Shown piece after piece: positions 6,486 through 8,419 of a DNA stretch of 8,419 nucleotides. The stretch lies in NCBI GenBank assembly GCA_030152505.1, contig JASLJO010000009.1:1-8419 (forward strand), given 5' to 3'. The notes under the pieces are model-generated. The model was not told where the DNA came from and made no database searches. It saw only the letters and a list, made by a program, of their open reading frames with translations. The number at the start of each line of letters is the position of its first letter. Within the stretch, counting starts at the first letter, position 1. Both the position numbers and the translations under genes were made by a program. Source of the DNA: Solirubrobacterales bacterium (GTDB taxonomy: Bacteria > Actinomycetota > Thermoleophilia > Solirubrobacterales > 70-9).

Positions 6486-7187
6486 CTATGCCTTCAAGAC
6501 GTAGCCGGCGCCGCGTTTCGTGTGCAGCAGTCGTGACTCCTCGCCCTCCTCGAGCTTGCGGCGAAGGTTGGATATGAAGACGTCGATGGTGTTCGTGGCG
6601 GCCATCGGGTCATAGCCCCAGACCTCGTCGAGCAGGCGCTCACGCGAGACGACGAGGCGCTCGTTGTGCATCAGGTATTCGAGCAACTCGAACTCGCGGT
6701 TGGTCAGCTCGATCTCGCGCTCACCGCGGCGCACCTCGCGCGTGTCCGGATTGAGCGTCAGGTCGCCGACCTGCAGCGAGGCCGACCCCCGCGGCGGCCG
6801 CCGGCGCAGCAGGGCCCGGATCCGGGCCAGCAGCTCCTTGCGCTCGAAGGGCTTTCCCAGGTAGTCGTCGGCGCCACTGTCAAGGCCACCCACCCGGTCC
6901 TCGGTCTCGGTGCGCGCGGTCAGCATCAGGATGGGCACGTCGCTGTCGGCGCGCAACCTGCGGCAGACCTCGACCCCGTCCATGCGCGGAAGGCCGAGGT
7001 CGAGCACGACCAGGTCGGGCAAGAATCCCGCGGCGAGGTCGAGCGCTTCGACCCCGTCGCCAGAGGTGCGCACCTCATAGCCCTCGTTGCGCAACGAGCG
7101 CCGCAGCACGTCGGCGATTTCCTCGTCGTCCTCGATGACGAGCACCCGCCCGCCGGCCGCATCCGCCCCGTTCGCATTGGCAAGCAT
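6486..7187 (-). CDS. OmpR/PhoB-family response regulator
   Basis: Cytoplasmic DNA-binding response regulator of 233 residues and partner of the kinase encoded immediately downstream. The receiver domain spans about 13-130: the acidic pair is D20/D21 in VIEDDEE, the phospho-acceptor is D63 in VVLDLGLP, the switch threonine is T90 in MLTAR, and the conserved lysine is K112 in YLGKPF. The winged-helix effector domain spans about 137-232, with ELTNREFELLEYL (160-172) and the recognition region TNTIDVFISNLRRKL (198-212), ending in the typical RGAGYVLKA. The stop abuts the kinase ATG without any gap, so the pair is one transcription unit. No Shine-Dalgarno sequence precedes the ATG, but a -10-like hexamer lies 7 bases upstream, which suggests a leaderless transcript. 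Direct CTAAA repeats further upstream may mediate autoregulation. The family resemblance is to MprA/PhoP-type regulators; the regulon is unknown. Confidence 0.95.
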   Translation of the reverse strand: MLANANGADAAGGRVLVIEDDEEIADVLRRSLRNEGYEVRTSGDGVEALDLAAGFLPDLVVLDLGLPRMDGVEVCRRLRADSDVPILMLTARTETEDRVGGLDSGADDYLGKPFERKELLARIRALLRRRPPRGSASLQVGDLTLNPDTREVRRGEREIELTNREFELLEYLMHNERLVVSRERLLDEVWGYDPMAATNTIDVFISNLRRKLEEGEESRLLHTKRGAGYVLKA

Positions 7188-7194
7188 CGCAATG

Positions 7195-7200
7195 ATGTTA
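7195..7200 (-). promoter_or_regulatory. Candidate -10 element of the response-regulator promoter (leaderless)
   Basis: The minus strand reads TAACAT at 7200-7195, a TANNNT-type hexamer, 7 bases before the ATG at 7187. Transcription would then begin at or one base before the start codon. No TTGACA-like -35 is seen at the proper distance; the CTAAA repeats lie there instead, as at activator-dependent OmpR/PhoB-type promoters. Confidence 0.45.
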
Positions 7201-7222
7201 GCCCGGCGCCGGCGGCCGTTCG

Positions 7223-7244
7223 CATGCTTTTAGCGCGAATTTAG
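7223..7244 (-). promoter_or_regulatory. Candidate autoregulatory direct repeat upstream of the regulator gene
   Basis: On the minus strand two 11-mers stand in tandem: CTAAATTCGCG (7244-7234) and CTAAAAGCATG (7233-7223). They share CTAAA with exactly one helical turn of spacing and end 22 bases upstream of the proposed -10. This geometry fits binding of a PhoB-type dimer next to RNA polymerase. The same pattern recurs at 5037-5058. Binding itself is inferred. Confidence 0.45.
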
Positions 7245-7317
7245 GCGCGGAGATAGCGGGAAAGAGGCGACTTCCGAAGCAGTTGCCATCTGCCTCGCTT
7301 GCCATGATCGGCCAGCC

Positions 7318-8419
7318 GTGAGCCCATCCGCCGCCGTCCATCTGCATGCCCACAGCGAGTACTCGCTGCTCGACGGCGCCTGCAAGATCGAGGCGATGGC
7401 GGCACGGGCTGCGGAGCTGGGGCAGCCGGCGCTGGGGCTTACCGACCATGGTGTGATGAACGGCGCGGTCGACCTCTACAAGGCCTGCAACAAGCACGGG
7501 ATCAAACCGATCGCGGGTCTCGAGGCCTATCTGGTCGACGACGTCGGGACGATCAAGGAGAAGCCCAGGTACGAGCGCAACCACCTCACCCTTCTGGCCG
7601 AGACCGACGCCGGCTTCGCCAACCTGGTCAAGCTCACTTCGGCGGGCTTTCTGCAGGGGTTCTCGCGCGGCAAGGCCAACGTCGACATGGAGCTTTTGGC
7701 CGCCCACGCCGAGGGCGTCATTGTCCTCACCGGGTGCCTGCAGTCGCGCTTCTGCCGGCGCCTGGTCGAAGAGCGCGAGGACGATGCGCGTGCCCATCTC
7801 GACGAGCTGATCCAGGCTTTCGGGCCCGAGCAGGTCTACTTCGAGGTGCAGAAGAACGGCATCGAGGAGCAGGAGAAGGCCAACCAGGGGATCGTCCGCT
7901 TTGCCCGCGAGCTGAACCGCCCGCTGGTCGGCACCGCCGACGTCCACTACCTGCGGCGCGAGGACTTCGACAACCATGCCGCGCTGCTATGCGTGCAGAC
8001 CAAGTCGACCCTCGAGGCGCCGAAGATGAGCTTCGACACCAACGAGTTCTACCTCAAGAGCAACGAGGAGATGGCCCAGTCCTTCGCCGAGTGGCCGGAG
8101 GCGATGCCGACCACGTTGGAGATCGCCGAACGCTGCGAGCTCGACATCGAGCTGGGCAAGCTGCTGCTGCCGCGCTACCCGACCGAGGACGGCTCCGAGC
8201 CGGAGGCGATGCTGCGGCGGATCGCGGACGAGGGGCTGCGGGGGCGCTATGGAGACCCGCCGCCGGCCGAGGCGGTCGAACGGATGGAGTTCGAGCTCGG
8301 CGTGATCGAGGAGATGGGCTTCTCCTCCTACTTCCTGATCGTCTGGGATTTCGTCCGCTATGCCAAGGAGAACGGGGTCGCCGTGGGACCGGGGCGAGGC
8401 TCGGCCGCCGGCTCGATCG
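7318..8419 (+). CDS. dnaE: DNA polymerase III alpha subunit, N-terminal part (partial)
   Basis: Catalytic subunit of the replicative DNA polymerase; 367 codons are present and the frame is open at the window edge, so the polymerase aspartates, tau-binding and OB regions lie outside. The PHP domain occupies about 5-215. It begins VHLHAHSEYSLLDGAC and keeps H10, H12, D19, D43-H44 (LTDHGVM), E69 (GLEAY), H89 (NHLTLLA), C140 (LTGC), D208 and H210 (TADVHYL), the positions that bind metals in active PHP domains. The polymerase domain starts afterwards, with GFSSYFLIVWDFVRYAKENG (334-353) and then VGPGRGSAAGS (356-366), hallmarks of DnaE. Intact PHP residues favour a DnaE1-type replicative enzyme over the DnaE2/ImuC type. 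The start is GTG at 7318; an upstream ATG at 7304 is out of frame and stops after five codons. No clear ribosome-binding site is visible. The gene is divergent from the two-component system. Confidence 0.95.
   Translation, partial: MSPSAAVHLHAHSEYSLLDGACKIEAMAARAAELGQPALGLTDHGVMNGAVDLYKACNKHGIKPIAGLEAYLVDDVGTIKEKPRYERNHLTLLAETDAGFANLVKLTSAGFLQGFSRGKANVDMELLAAHAEGVIVLTGCLQSRFCRRLVEEREDDARAHLDELIQAFGPEQVYFEVQKNGIEEQEKANQGIVRFARELNRPLVGTADVHYLRREDFDNHAALLCVQTKSTLEAPKMSFDTNEFYLKSNEEMAQSFAEWPEAMPTTLEIAERCELDIELGKLLLPRYPTEDGSEPEAMLRRIADEGLRGRYGDPPPAEAVERMEFELGVIEEMGFSSYFLIVWDFVRYAKENGVAVGPGRGSAAGSI

Larger units (their letters stand above)
7188..7317. other. Divergent intergenic region between regulator and dnaE
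   Basis: This 130-base spacer holds the minus-strand -10-like element and CTAAA repeats described separately. I could not find a convincing -10/-35 pair facing dnaE. GCATGC (7222-7227) and GGCGCC (7205-7210) are short palindromes of uncertain meaning. Both genes must be driven from here unless the dnaE promoter lies inside the regulator gene. Confidence 0.5.

Noticed and set aside
7198..7977. Minus-strand open frame (259 codons) opposite dnaE and the intergenic region
   Set aside because: It overlaps the PHP domain of dnaE and the regulator promoter, and its translation shows no family motif. It is a shadow of the dnaE frame.
1..8419. CRISPR array, insertion sequence or prophage
   Set aside because: No regularly spaced repeats, transposase motifs, terminal inverted repeats or phage proteins were seen on either strand.

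Overview
The window looks like a chromosomal housekeeping region from a high-GC Gram-positive bacterium. Reading frames are strongly GC-biased, GTG starts are common, and genes overlap or nearly touch. The partial order M16 peptidase - dapB - (amidase) - dapA - RNase J resembles the actinobacterial pnp / M16 peptidase / dapB / thyX / dapA / rnj neighbourhood, with an amidase where thyX often lies. An actinobacterium, perhaps Thermoleophilia/Solirubrobacterales-like, is my best guess; this is inference from gene order and composition, not a database result.

Layout. (1) Bases 1-4866, plus strand: a tightly packed probable operon. It holds the C-terminal end of an M16 zinc peptidase, dapB (overlapping it by 4 bases), an amidase-signature hydrolase, dapA and RNase J. 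Gaps between these genes are 9, 22 and 2 bases. DapA and DapB catalyse consecutive steps of the diaminopimelate/lysine pathway, and RNase J is an RNA-processing and decay enzyme. (2) Bases 4867-5036: a 170-base spacer between convergent genes. It holds a 14-bp GC-rich terminator hairpin and a second, weaker hairpin upstream of it. (3) Bases 5037-7187, minus strand: a two-component system, with an OmpR/PhoB-type response regulator upstream and a HAMP-containing membrane histidine kinase directly abutting it. (4) Bases 7188-7317: a 130-base divergent intergenic region carrying the predicted regulator promoter. (5) Bases 7318-8419, plus strand: the start of a DnaE-type replicative DNA polymerase III alpha subunit, running off the window end with its PHP domain complete.

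The genes themselves are mostly ordinary. The less expected signals are: an 11-bp-periodic CTAAA repeat, found once in the regulator promoter and again over the stop codon of its kinase gene, which suggests an autoregulatory site for this regulator; a -10-like hexamer placed so that the regulator mRNA would be leaderless; a cyclic-dimer-hydrolase-like amidase inside a lysine-pathway operon; very short reading frames whose stops overlap the starts of dapA, the amidase gene and dnaE; and a DnaE PHP domain that keeps all the metal-binding positions expected of a proofreading nuclease. I saw no CRISPR array, tRNA, rRNA, insertion sequence or phage gene, and no clear sign of a wholly new system.
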